Of a stretch of 64,000 bases of DNA, positions 9,803 to 17,549 are shown piece by piece; positions within the stretch are counted from its first letter, which is position 1, and each line of letters opens with the position of its first letter. The stretch covers positions 372,001-436,000 of the forward strand of contig NZ_BMRZ01000004.1 in NCBI RefSeq assembly GCF_014648895.1. Reading direction: 5' to 3'. The notes under the pieces were generated by a model, which worked only from the letters and a program-made list of their open reading frames with translations, ran no database searches and was not told where the DNA came from. A program made the position numbers and the translations under genes. The DNA comes from Streptomyces tanashiensis (lineage in GTDB: Bacteria; Actinomycetota; Actinomycetes; Streptomycetales; Streptomycetaceae).

Positions 9803-11145
9803 CGACCACACCCCCCGGGACTCCCGCCACCGCCCGCACGGTCGAGGACGTCGACGAACGGGTCCCGCCGAGGCGCCTGCTTCCGCTCGCGGCCCAGCAC
9901 GTCCTGGCGATGATCGCCGCGCCGGTCTCCACCGTCTTCCTCGTCGCCGGCAGCCTGAGGATGTCGCCCGGAGCGACGGCCTCGCTGCTCAGCACCGTCC
10001 TGCTGCTCTGCGGCGCGGGCGCCCTGCTCCAGTCCCTCGGCGTGTGGCGGATCGGCGGCAGGCTGCCGTTCGTCATGCTGCCCGGCGGCGCCGCGACCGC
10101 GCTGTTCCTCCAGATCGCCCAGGAACACGGCCCGGCGACCGCCACCGGCGCCGTCCTCCTGGCAGCCGCCCTGCTGCTCGCCGTCCTGCCCCTCTACGCC
10201 CGTGTCGTACGGCTCTTCCCGCCCCTGGTCATGGGCGTGACCGTGCTGCTCATCGGGGTCGCGATGATCCGCGTCGCCGCCCGGCTCGTCACCGGGCCGG
10301 ACGGCACGGGGGAGCCGCGAGCGGTGCTCCTCGCCGCGCTCACCGTCGCGGCGACCGTCGCCGCCTACGTCTTCCTGTGCGGCGTCTGGCGACAGACGTC
10401 CGTCCTCCTCGGGATGGCGGCGGGAACCCTCGTCGCGGTCGGCACCGGCCTGGGCTCCTTCACCCCCGCGTCCGGCGACGGCTTCGCGCTGCCCGTGTTC
10501 CTGCCCTTCGGCACACCGCGGTTCGACCTGGTGGCCGCGCTTCCGCTGCTCGTCTTCAGCCTCACCACACTGGCCGAGATCACCGGGCAGACCGTCCTCA
10601 ACAGCGAGACCGTCGGCCGGACTCCCGCCCCCGAGCGCGACGTCCCCCGCGTCGCCCGCGCCGACGCCCTGGTGTCCCTGGCCGGCGGCCTGTTCGGCAC
10701 CTCGCTCATGGTCACCAGCGCCGAGAACATCGGCATCGGCCGGCTCACGGGCGTCCGCAGCCGCTTCGTGACCGCCGGGGCCGGGGCGCTCCTGGTCGCC
10801 CTCGGCCTGGCCACCCCCGTCTCCCGGGCACTGGCCGGCATACCCGAGGCGGTCGTGGGCGGTTCCGCCCTCGTCGTCTACGCGGTGATCGCCGTCATGG
10901 GCGTCGAGATGCTCCGCCGCGCCGATCTGTCCGGTACGGGACCGGGCTCGCTGACGGCGGCGCTCGCGCTCACCGCGGGGCTGCTGCCGCTGCTCAGCCC
11001 GGACCTGTACGCGGGGTTCCCCGGCTGGGCCCGGACGATCCTGGGCAGCGGCGTCGTCGCCGGCACGCTGACGGCGGTCCTCCTCACCGCGCTGCTCGGC
11101 CGGCTCCGGCCCGGAGGGACGGAGGTGCCTGGCCGCGCCGATTGA
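9799..11145 (+). CDS. Nucleobase:cation symporter-2 (xanthine/uracil permease family)
   Basis: A 448-residue membrane protein with about 12-14 hydrophobic segments. Family landmarks are the N-terminal QHVLAMIAAPVSTVFL (typical QH..AM motif), the central signature region LTTLAEITGQTVLNSETVGR and GLFGTSLMVTSAENIGIGRL, which matches the NCS2 pattern with TSxxENxG. It would import a purine, pyrimidine or related compound with protons or sodium. The ATG overlaps the stop of the arylsulfotransferase gene by four bases, so the pair is one operon. Its last 62 bases overlap the convergent rhodanese gene. Substrate choice cannot be read from sequence. Confidence 0.88.
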   Translation: MTTTPPGTPATARTVEDVDERVPPRRLLPLAAQHVLAMIAAPVSTVFLVAGSLRMSPGATASLLSTVLLLCGAGALLQSLGVWRIGGRLPFVMLPGGAATALFLQIAQEHGPATATGAVLLAAALLLAVLPLYARVVRLFPPLVMGVTVLLIGVAMIRVAARLVTGPDGTGEPRAVLLAALTVAATVAAYVFLCGVWRQTSVLLGMAAGTLVAVGTGLGSFTPASGDGFALPVFLPFGTPRFDLVAALPLLVFSLTTLAEITGQTVLNSETVGRTPAPERDVPRVARADALVSLAGGLFGTSLMVTSAENIGIGRLTGVRSRFVTAGAGALLVALGLATPVSRALAGIPEAVVGGSALVVYAVIAVMGVEMLRRADLSGTGPGSLTAALALTAGLLPLLSPDLYAGFPGWARTILGSGVVAGTLTAVLLTALLGRLRPGGTEVPGRAD

Positions 11146-11662
11146 AGGGAAGCCGGCCCAGGACCACCGCCATGCCGCAGGTGTCGGTGAGGGCGGAGAA
11201 CACCAGACCGCCGGCGATCGCAGCCGACAGCAGCTGGAACGCCGGATGCGCGAGCAGCCCGAGGACCAGGCCGAGCAGCACCAGGGCCCCGGCGGTGAAC
11301 CGGACCTGACGCTCCATCCCCCAGACGGCCCGCACGGGGCCGGGCGGGTACGCGAGGCCGTGACCGGCCCCGGTCCAGGCCCGGGTGCCACCGGTGAGGC
11401 TCGCGGCGGCGATCCCGTGGGAGGCGAGGACCGCGGAGCCCTTCTCGGAGCGGGCGCCGGAGGCGCACACCAGGAGCAGCGGTCCGGTCTCGGCGGCCTG
11501 CCGCAGGTCCGCCAGGCTGCCGTCGATGCGGTCCAGGGGAACGTTGACGGCGCCCGGCAGATGGCCGGACGCGAACTCGCCGGGGGTGCGGACGTCGACC
11601 ACGTTCAGACCGGGCAACTGTGGCAGTGCTTCGTCGACGCCGAGAGTGCGGGAAATACCCAT
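11084..11662 (-). CDS. Rhodanese-domain membrane protein (YgaP type)
   Basis: A 192-residue protein with an N-terminal rhodanese domain (residues 10-105: VVDVRTPGEFASGHLPGAVN, active-site loop CASGARS with Cys66) and a C-terminal hairpin of two membrane segments of the DUF2892/YgaP type (about 128-170). Such proteins are membrane-anchored thiosulfate:cyanide-type sulfurtransferases. The ATG at 11662 is preferred because the rhodanese domain begins there; AAGGA lies about 12 bases before it. The family usually ends just after the second helix, but here about 17 extra residues read antisense into the 3' end of the permease gene. It lies 181 bases behind the DUF1684 gene on the same strand. Confidence 0.87.
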   Translation of the reverse strand: MGISRTLGVDEALPQLPGLNVVDVRTPGEFASGHLPGAVNVPLDRIDGSLADLRQAAETGPLLLVCASGARSEKGSAVLASHGIAAASLTGGTRAWTGAGHGLAYPPGPVRAVWGMERQVRFTAGALVLLGLVLGLLAHPAFQLLSAAIAGGLVFSALTDTCGMAVVLGRLPFNRRGQAPPSLRAGAGRAAR

Positions 11663-11843
11663 GAGGAACCTGTCCTTGGGAGGTGCGGGGAACGGCTCCG
11701 CGACAGTGGCGGCGGGGCCGTTCCCCGGGATGTCAGGTGACGCCGGACGGCGCCGCGGGGTGCCGGACGGGATCGCCACCGGGTGGCCACGCGGCCGTCA
11801 CGCCGCCGCAACACAGCGTCCCGCGGGCCACCCGTGCGTCCCG

Positions 11844-12704
11844 CTAGACGACGGCGCCGCGCTCGTGGGGGATCCTCTCTCCGGCCTCGACCGCGACGGG
11901 CAGCCGGTTCTCGGCCGGCGGCAGCGGGCAGGTGGCGAAGTCGGTGTAGGCGCAGGGAAGGTTGGTGGCCCGGTTGAAGTCGAGCCGGACCGCGCCGTCG
12001 GGCCCGGGGGCCGGCACGGTGAGGTTCCGGTTGGCCGCGTACGTGGTGACGCCCGAGGTCTCGTCGGTGAACAGCACCGTGAGGCTGCCGGGCGCGTGCC
12101 CGTTGAACGCGGTCAGGCTCAACTCCTCTCCGTCCAGCCGGAAGACGACGCGACCCGGGGCGTCGTAGACGTGCCGGAGGCCTTCGACGGAGGCGCCGAC
12201 CGTCGTGGGCCGGGGCTCGTCGAAGGCCTCGTACCGGCCGGTGACCACCCAGCGCGGATCCGGCTCGTACGCGGGCGTGCCGGTGAAGTCGCCCCGCAGC
12301 GGGTGGCCGGGATGGCGCGGCCGGACCACGTCGTTGCCGCCGCGCCGGGCGACCTCGATCACGGTGTCGCCCCAGACGGCGTCGATGCCGCCGCGCTCCG
12401 GGATGACGCCGAAGAGGTGACGCCCCCGCACGACCTCGCCGTCGACGACGAGCTCGGTGCCCTCGTCGAGCTCGACGACGACGCCTCCGGGCCCCGTCGA
12501 CCAGGTCCCGGGTGCCCCGGGGATCTCCTGCGGCTCGGCGGAGAGCCAGTGCAGACCGGTGATCGCGAGGAAGCCGTGCTCCGAGGCGAGCCGGGCGTCC
12601 TTGTCCCGGTGCCAGGTCTCCCACTCGGCGGCGAAGAGCTCCGGATCGACGTCGACGGTCCGGGGGTCGGGTTCGGGGGCGTGGGGTATGCCACGGACGC
12701 TCAT
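11844..12704 (-). CDS. DUF1684 domain protein
   Basis: A 286-residue DUF1684 protein. The family hallmark near the C terminus is present: LDFNRATNLPCAYTDFATC followed by PLPPAENRLPVAVEAGE, with the N-terminal WHRDKDARLASEHGFLAITG segment and GLHWLS. Function of the family is not established; members are cytoplasmic and found across actinobacteria. The ATG at 12704 follows GGAGGAG eight bases upstream. A 22-residue leader peptide of the HVD type starts 252 bases upstream on the same strand, and a rhodanese gene follows downstream, which together suggest a link to sulfur metabolism (inference). Confidence 0.88.
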   Translation of the reverse strand: MSVRGIPHAPEPDPRTVDVDPELFAAEWETWHRDKDARLASEHGFLAITGLHWLSAEPQEIPGAPGTWSTGPGGVVVELDEGTELVVDGEVVRGRHLFGVIPERGGIDAVWGDTVIEVARRGGNDVVRPRHPGHPLRGDFTGTPAYEPDPRWVVTGRYEAFDEPRPTTVGASVEGLRHVYDAPGRVVFRLDGEELSLTAFNGHAPGSLTVLFTDETSGVTTYAANRNLTVPAPGPDGAVRLDFNRATNLPCAYTDFATCPLPPAENRLPVAVEAGERIPHERGAVV

Positions 12705-12887
12705 GCGTCTCCTCCTGCTGTGGTGGATGGTGTGGTGTGCGCGGTCGCGGGTCCGCCGCCGGAAAGCCGAAGCGTGGCGTGGTGAGGCGGGGAGCGAGCC
12801 GCGGGGCAGGACGAGGCCGTCAGGAGGCGCCCGGGGTGAGCCGGGGCGAGTGCGTCGGTGTCCGGACGCCGGGTCGAGGCCTCGGTG

Positions 12888-12956
12888 TCAGCGGGAACAC
12901 GCCATGGTCGTGACGCGCACGTAGTCCACGTGTCGGCGCATCACGAGCAGGCTCAT
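12888..12956 (-). CDS. Putative leader peptide, HVD-R-C type
   Basis: A 22-residue reading frame ending in MRRHVDYVRVTTMACSR, preceded by MSLLV. It matches the small actinobacterial 'putative leader peptide' pattern RRHVDxxRxxxxxC, which I know from short frames in front of sulfur and cysteine genes. The ATG at 12956 lacks a strong ribosome binding site (only TGGA nearby), so it may be read from a leaderless or short-leader transcript. The single Cys codon near the end would let ribosome stalling sense cysteine. It lies 183 bases upstream of the DUF1684 gene on the same strand. An internal ATG would give a 17-residue version. Confidence 0.65.
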   Translation of the reverse strand: MSLLVMRRHVDYVRVTTMACSR

Positions 12957-13017
12957 GCGTCCAGGAGAACACAACTCCGACGCGTGGCGCCAGTGTTCCC
13001 GGTACGACGGCTCCGGC

Positions 13018-13188
13018 TCAGGCGACGCGGTTCCCCCGGTCGTCGCAGGGCAGTTCGGCGGCGGGGTGGTCGGCGAGGAAGTCCCGGGTGGCCTGCCGTT
13101 CGGCTTCGGCGATCGCGGTCGGCTCGACGTCGACTTCGGCCTCCCGTGCACCCGTTCGGGCCGACGGCACCGCTTCGGCGGAGCGCAT
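13018..13188 (-). CDS. Small hypothetical protein, 56 residues
   Basis: A 56-residue frame with good third-position GC. It reads as an acidic, Ala/Glu-rich helix-like N half and a C-terminal segment ATRDFLADHPAAELPCDDRG with NRVA at the end. I do not recognise the family. The ATG at 13188 has no clear ribosome binding site; the GTG at 13170 is an alternative. It lies 61 bases upstream of the leader peptide on the same strand and is divergent from the S8 protease at 13271. The 300-base stretch between the DUF1684 and S8 genes thus holds this frame and the leader peptide. Confidence 0.5.
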   Translation of the reverse strand: MRSAEAVPSARTGAREAEVDVEPTAIAEAERQATRDFLADHPAAELPCDDRGNRVA

Positions 13189-13270
13189 TGCGGTGACGTT
13201 TGCGGCATCCGTTGGAATCCGCCGGGAATGTCGTAGGCCGTGATCGTTTCTTCATGATGCCCTCACCGGC

Positions 13271-14467
13271 ATGAACACGCGTACCAGACTCGCTCTCGCA
13301 GGCGCCGCCCTGACCGCCCTCGCCGTCACCGCCCCGACGGCGTCGGCGTCCGGGTCCGCCGCCGGTCCCGAACCGACCCCGGCGCCGCTCGTCACCGCCG
13401 CCAACGCGGTGCCCGGCAAGTACATCGTGACCCTCGACAAGTCCGTCGACGCCGCCGAGACCGCCGAGAAGCTGAACCTCAGGCCCACCTTCGTCTACGA
13501 CAAGGCCATCAACGGCTTCGCGGCCCCGCTGAGCGACCTCCAGCTGGCGATCGTCAGGAAGACCCCCGGGGTGACCTCGGTCGAGGAGGACGCGGTGGCG
13601 CTCGCGCCGCCCCAGCCGGCCACGACCTCCGTGCCCCGGGCCCCGGCCGCCACCTGGGGCCTGGACCGGATCAACCAGTGGAACCTGCCCCTCGACAACG
13701 ACTTCACCACCCGCGGCAACGGCGCCGGGGTGACCGCGTACATCCTCGACACCGGCATCGACTACCACCACGACGAGTTCGGCGGCCGGGCCACGTTCGG
13801 CTTCGACGCGATGGGCGACGGACGCTTCGGCCAGGACTGCAACGGCCACGGCACGCACGTCGCGGGCACGGTCGCCGGCAAGACGTACGGCGTCGCCCGC
13901 AAGGCCGCCCTGGTGAGCGTCCGGGTGCTGGGGTGCGACGGACGCGGCGCGTACTCGGGGATGATTGCCGGGCTCGACTGGGTCGCCAAGAACGCCAGGC
14001 AGCCGGCGGTCCTGAACGGCTCCCTGGGCGGGGACAGGTCCGTGGCGCTGAACGACGCCGCCACGGCGCTCCACTCCGCCGGCGTGCTGCCCGTCATCGC
14101 GGCGGGGAACTCGTCGAAGGACGCCTGCGACGTCTCGCCCGCCTCGGCGACGGGCGTGGTCACCGTCGCGGCCTCCAACATCTGGGACGAGGAGACCTCC
14201 TTCTCCAACTACGGCCCGTGCGTGGAGCTCTTCGCACCCGGCCAGGACATCGTCTCGGCGCGGATCGGCGGTGGATCCGTCGCCCAGAACGGCACGTCCA
14301 TGGCCGCCCCGCACGTCGCCGGCGTCGCCGCGCTCTACAAGGCCGAGCACCCCGCGGCGGGCCCGGCCGAGGTCGCCGAGTGGCTCGACGACAACGCGAC
14401 GAAGGGCCTCCTGAACAACGTCAGCGGCGGCACCCCCAACAAGCTGCTGTTCACCGGCGGCCTGTAG
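13271..14467 (+). CDS. Secreted subtilisin-like (S8) serine protease with I9 propeptide
   Basis: A 398-residue secreted protease of the proteinase K/aqualysin branch. It has a signal peptide (residues 1-26, TRLALAGAALTALAVTAPTA), an inhibitor-I9 propeptide (about 38-112, from PGKYIVTLDKSVDAAETAEK) and a catalytic domain with the triad Asp in YILDTGID, His in NGHGTHVAGTVAG and Ser in NGTSMAAPHVAG; AAGNSS is the oxyanion region. No C-terminal P-domain follows. The ATG at 13271 lacks an obvious Shine-Dalgarno sequence. A strong hairpin follows the stop. It is a single-gene unit divergent from the small ORFs upstream. Confidence 0.93.
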   Translation: MNTRTRLALAGAALTALAVTAPTASASGSAAGPEPTPAPLVTAANAVPGKYIVTLDKSVDAAETAEKLNLRPTFVYDKAINGFAAPLSDLQLAIVRKTPGVTSVEEDAVALAPPQPATTSVPRAPAATWGLDRINQWNLPLDNDFTTRGNGAGVTAYILDTGIDYHHDEFGGRATFGFDAMGDGRFGQDCNGHGTHVAGTVAGKTYGVARKAALVSVRVLGCDGRGAYSGMIAGLDWVAKNARQPAVLNGSLGGDRSVALNDAATALHSAGVLPVIAAGNSSKDACDVSPASATGVVTVAASNIWDEETSFSNYGPCVELFAPGQDIVSARIGGGSVAQNGTSMAAPHVAGVAALYKAEHPAAGPAEVAEWLDDNATKGLLNNVSGGTPNKLLFTGGL

Positions 14468-14480
14468 ACCCCGTGGGGTC

Positions 14481-14520
14481 AGGCGCCCCCACCCCGGTAT
14501 CCGCCCGGGTGGGGGCGCCT
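14481..14520. terminator. Strong bidirectional hairpin terminator
   Basis: AGGCGCCCCCACCC (14481-14494) pairs perfectly with GGGTGGGGGCGCCT (14507-14520) over 14 bp with a 12-base loop, between the convergent S8 protease and ROK genes. Confidence 0.85.
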
Positions 14521-14526
14521 CGCACG

Positions 14527-15450
14527 TCAGCGGCCCGCCCCGACGGCGAGCAGGTCCCGGGCGAGCAGACCCGCGCCCAGGCACCCGGCGGTGTCCCCGA
14601 GCGCCGCGGGAACGATCCCGGGCAGGCGCCGGAACGCGATGCGCTCCCGCACGGCGGCCCGGAGCGGAGCGAACAGCGTCTCCCCGGCCGCGGCGAGGCC
14701 GCCGCCGATGATCAGGGTGCGGGAGTCCAGCAGGGTGTGCGCGGTGATCAGGCCGTCGGCCAGGGCCTCCACCGCCGCCGTCCACACCTCGGCCGCCGCC
14801 GCGTCGCCGTTCCCCGCGGCCCGGGCGCAGCCGATGGCGTCGGCCACGGGCGCACCGCTCGCGGCGGCCCAGGACCGGGCGATCGCGGCGGCCGAGGCGA
14901 CCGCGTCCAGACAGCCGCGCCGCCCGCAGCCGCACAGGGGGCCGCCGGGACGTACGACGACGTGCCCGATCGCGCCCGCCCGGTCGTGCGCACCGGTCTC
15001 GATGCCGCGGTCGGTCCCGATCGCGCCGGCGACACGGCCGTCGAGTGACACGAACAGGAACCGGTCGGCGCCGCGCCCCGCCCCGAGGCGGCCCTCGGCG
15101 AGGGCGGCGGCGCGGACCTCCGGTGCGAGCCCGACGGGCATCCGCCCGAGCCCACGGCTCAGCCGCTCCCGGATCCCCTCCCGGCAGAGGCCGCCGGAAC
15201 CGACCCCCGTCCCCCGTACGGGCACGGCACAGGGCACGGCGATGCCGACGGCCTCCGCGGCCGTGCCGAAACGCTCCCGCCCCCGCGCCCGGAGCTCCTC
15301 CGCGAAGGGGAGGAGCTCCTCCAAGACGGCCTCGGGACCGGCACCCCGCCCGACGGCCCGCCACTCCTCGTACAAGGGCGTCCCGTCCGGGCCGACCAGT
15401 GCCGCCCGTGTTCCGGTGTCGCTCACGCCGAGGGCGATGACGTGTCTCAT
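14527..15450 (-). CDS. ROK-family protein with altered catalytic residues
   Basis: A 307-residue ROK protein without a DNA-binding domain, so of the sugar-kinase type. The zinc-binding cysteine motif CGCGRRGCLD (about residues 175-184) is intact. Two active-site positions differ from the family: the catalytic Asp of the usual END-A-N motif is replaced (LAPEVRAAALAE, Asp to Glu) and the sugar-binding Glu of G-E-I-G-H is Ala (GAIGH). The N-terminal phosphate loop is SDTGTRAAL instead of D-x-G-G-T. It may be a weak or inactive kinase that senses a sugar. It is the last gene of the ABC sugar operon, 28 bases behind the propeller gene. It ends at a strong terminator. Confidence 0.85.
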   Translation of the reverse strand: MRHVIALGVSDTGTRAALVGPDGTPLYEEWRAVGRGAGPEAVLEELLPFAEELRARGRERFGTAAEAVGIAVPCAVPVRGTGVGSGGLCREGIRERLSRGLGRMPVGLAPEVRAAALAEGRLGAGRGADRFLFVSLDGRVAGAIGTDRGIETGAHDRAGAIGHVVVRPGGPLCGCGRRGCLDAVASAAAIARSWAAASGAPVADAIGCARAAGNGDAAAAEVWTAAVEALADGLITAHTLLDSRTLIIGGGLAAAGETLFAPLRAAVRERIAFRRLPGIVPAALGDTAGCLGAGLLARDLLAVGAGR

Positions 15451-15478
15451 CGGGGACGCCTCCTCCCCTCCCGCGCGA

Positions 15479-17494
15479 TCAGAGCACCGGCCTGTCGTCG
15501 ACGCGGACGAGATGGTGGCCGCGCAGCGTGTAGAGCCGTCCCAGGCCGTCGGTGTTGACGTGCGGGCCGCTGTACCAGGCGCCGTCGATGCCGGCGACGA
15601 CCGTCGTGACGGCGAAGGTCTTCGGGTGGACGCGGAAGAGCGTGGTGTCGGAGACGCCGTAGACCCAGCCCCGGCAGGTCACCATCGCCGCGAAGCCGGG
15701 GCAGAGGGCCCGCAGGTCGGCGGTGTGGACCACCCGGCGGATCCGCAGGTCGACGACGAAGAAACCGCCCCTGCGGGTGAGGCCGTACAGGTGCGGGCCG
15801 CGGACGGCCAGCGCGGCCACGCCCGTGGCCAGGGGAAGATCGATCCGCCACAGCTCCCGGCCGGCGACCGGGTCGAAGGCGACGACCGTGCCGCGCGGTC
15901 CCCGCGTGGTGGGGTTGTCACCCCCGAGGTAGGCGACACCGTCCCGGGCGGCGACGGCGCGCACCAGCTGCACCTCGTCGATCGGATTGATGTACGCCGC
16001 CTTCCCGCCGTCCTCCAGGGAGTACGTCCACAGGGAGCCGCCGCCCTCGGTGTCGGACTGCGCGCCGGCCAGCAGAAGGCCGTTGACGGCGTCGAAGCAC
16101 AGGTCGAGGGGACGGTTCTGCTCGCTCGGGAACTCCGCGAGCCGGTGGGGCTGCGCGTCGACGGCGGGGTCGTACGTCCACATGCCCTGCGAGCTGTACT
16201 GACCGGTGTAGAGGACCCCGTCCAGCACCTCGGCGTCCTTCGCCTCGCCCGGCGCCCGGAGGTTGACCACCTCTCCGCCGCACAGGTCGTGGCGTGCCAT
16301 GACGTTGTTGCCGCCGACGTAGACGGACCGGCGGTCGGCGGCGATCCCCATGCAGGTCTGCGGGCTGACGGGGGCCCCGGCCCGGCCGAGGTCGGTGACG
16401 ACGGACGCACCGGTGGCGAGGTCGATCTCCGCGACGAAGCCGTAGCCCGAGACGACGGTCAGACCGCCGTCGACGTGGTCGAGCCCCCAGACCTCGCCGA
16501 GGTCGCCCGCGTCGGACCGGACGGGGGCGATGCTCCCGGTCGCGAGCGTGTACGCGTGCAGACCGGCCTCCCCGGAGAAGTAGATCCGCTCGCCGTCCGT
16601 CGTGAGGGTCTTGGCCACCTTTCCGCCGGTGCGCGTCAGGGTGTACGAGGAGAGGTCGGCCAGGTCCATCACGGCGAGCTTGGCGGGCTCGGTCGATCCC
16701 GCGGTGGTGACGACGAGGCGGTCGCCGACGACGGCGAGTTCGCGCAGGCTGGGGTCCTTCTCCATCTCCGGCGGGGTGACGTCGGTGAACGTGCCCGTCG
16801 CCCGGTCGTACGCGTACAGCGAGGCCCTGCTCGCGCCGTCCCCGCCGGCGAGGGTGCTGCCGGCGCCGAAGAAGACGGTCGTGTCCGTGGCGGCGACGGC
16901 CCGGGCCAGGGTGGCGTTCGGGTCGGGCACGCCGAGCCTGGTGACGAGGCCGGTGCCCGGGTCGTACCTCCACAGCGCGGGCGCCTTCCCCGGTATGCCG
17001 CCGACGGCGTACACGGTGCCGTCGGGTGCGACCGCGAGCTCGCGGATGTCGCGGTCCTCGGTCCGGCCGACGGCCACGGCGGGTGCGTCCGGGGTGGCGA
17101 GGTCCCAGCGGTAGAGGTTCGGCCCGCCCTCGTCGGCCTTGGCCAGGATCCCGGCGTACAGGTACCTGCCGCTCGCGTCGACCGCGAGCGCCTGCACCGA
17201 GTGGCCGGTGCCGAGGTCGGTCCGGGACACGACCGTGCGGGTCGGCAGATGGAAGGCGATCAGCCGGGGCGGGGTGAGGTTGCGCGAGCCGATGACGACG
17301 GTGTCGCCGACCAGGATCCCGCTCATGAGGGCGAACTGCTCGATGGCGGGGCCCAGATCGGTGACGGTCGTGCGGGGCCCGCCATGCGCGGCCTGCGCGG
17401 TCGCGGGGAGGAACGGGGCAGCGGCGGCGGCGAGCCCGAGGGCACCGCCGGCCCGGAGGAGCCGGCGCCTGCCGACTGACGGAGAGTGCTGCAT
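15479..17494 (-). CDS. Tat-exported beta-propeller protein
   Basis: A 671-residue exported protein. The signal peptide has a twin-arginine motif (GRRRLLRAGGALGLAAAAAP) and an ATAQA cleavage site near residue 36. The rest is a series of propeller-like strands of the YVTN/PQQ/WD type, e.g. ALAVDASGRYLYAGI, ELAVAPDGTVYAVGG, VYVGGNNVMARHDL, VVAFDPVAGRELWRI, LYGLTRRGGFFVVDL and VRVDDRPVL, about 10-13 repeats, enough for one or two propellers. No catalytic signature is recognisable; similar secreted propellers bind or cleave carbohydrates. ATG 17494 is chosen because the Tat motif begins there and AAGGAG lies five bases upstream. It is cotranscribed with sugar-uptake genes. Confidence 0.8.
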   Translation of the reverse strand: MQHSPSVGRRRLLRAGGALGLAAAAAPFLPATAQAAHGGPRTTVTDLGPAIEQFALMSGILVGDTVVIGSRNLTPPRLIAFHLPTRTVVSRTDLGTGHSVQALAVDASGRYLYAGILAKADEGGPNLYRWDLATPDAPAVAVGRTEDRDIRELAVAPDGTVYAVGGIPGKAPALWRYDPGTGLVTRLGVPDPNATLARAVAATDTTVFFGAGSTLAGGDGASRASLYAYDRATGTFTDVTPPEMEKDPSLRELAVVGDRLVVTTAGSTEPAKLAVMDLADLSSYTLTRTGGKVAKTLTTDGERIYFSGEAGLHAYTLATGSIAPVRSDAGDLGEVWGLDHVDGGLTVVSGYGFVAEIDLATGASVVTDLGRAGAPVSPQTCMGIAADRRSVYVGGNNVMARHDLCGGEVVNLRAPGEAKDAEVLDGVLYTGQYSSQGMWTYDPAVDAQPHRLAEFPSEQNRPLDLCFDAVNGLLLAGAQSDTEGGGSLWTYSLEDGGKAAYINPIDEVQLVRAVAARDGVAYLGGDNPTTRGPRGTVVAFDPVAGRELWRIDLPLATGVAALAVRGPHLYGLTRRGGFFVVDLRIRRVVHTADLRALCPGFAAMVTCRGWVYGVSDTTLFRVHPKTFAVTTVVAGIDGAWYSGPHVNTDGLGRLYTLRGHHLVRVDDRPVL

Positions 17495-17549
17495 GGGGAC
17501 TCCTTGGGTGGGGGTGGGCGGGGAGGCGGAGAAGGGCGGTGCCGGGCCG

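Noticed and set aside
12953..15364. A very long open frame on the minus strand across the S8 protease and ROK genes
   Set aside because: It is a mirror of high third-position GC in the real genes; its product is low-complexity, rich in Arg and Gly, and has no domain.
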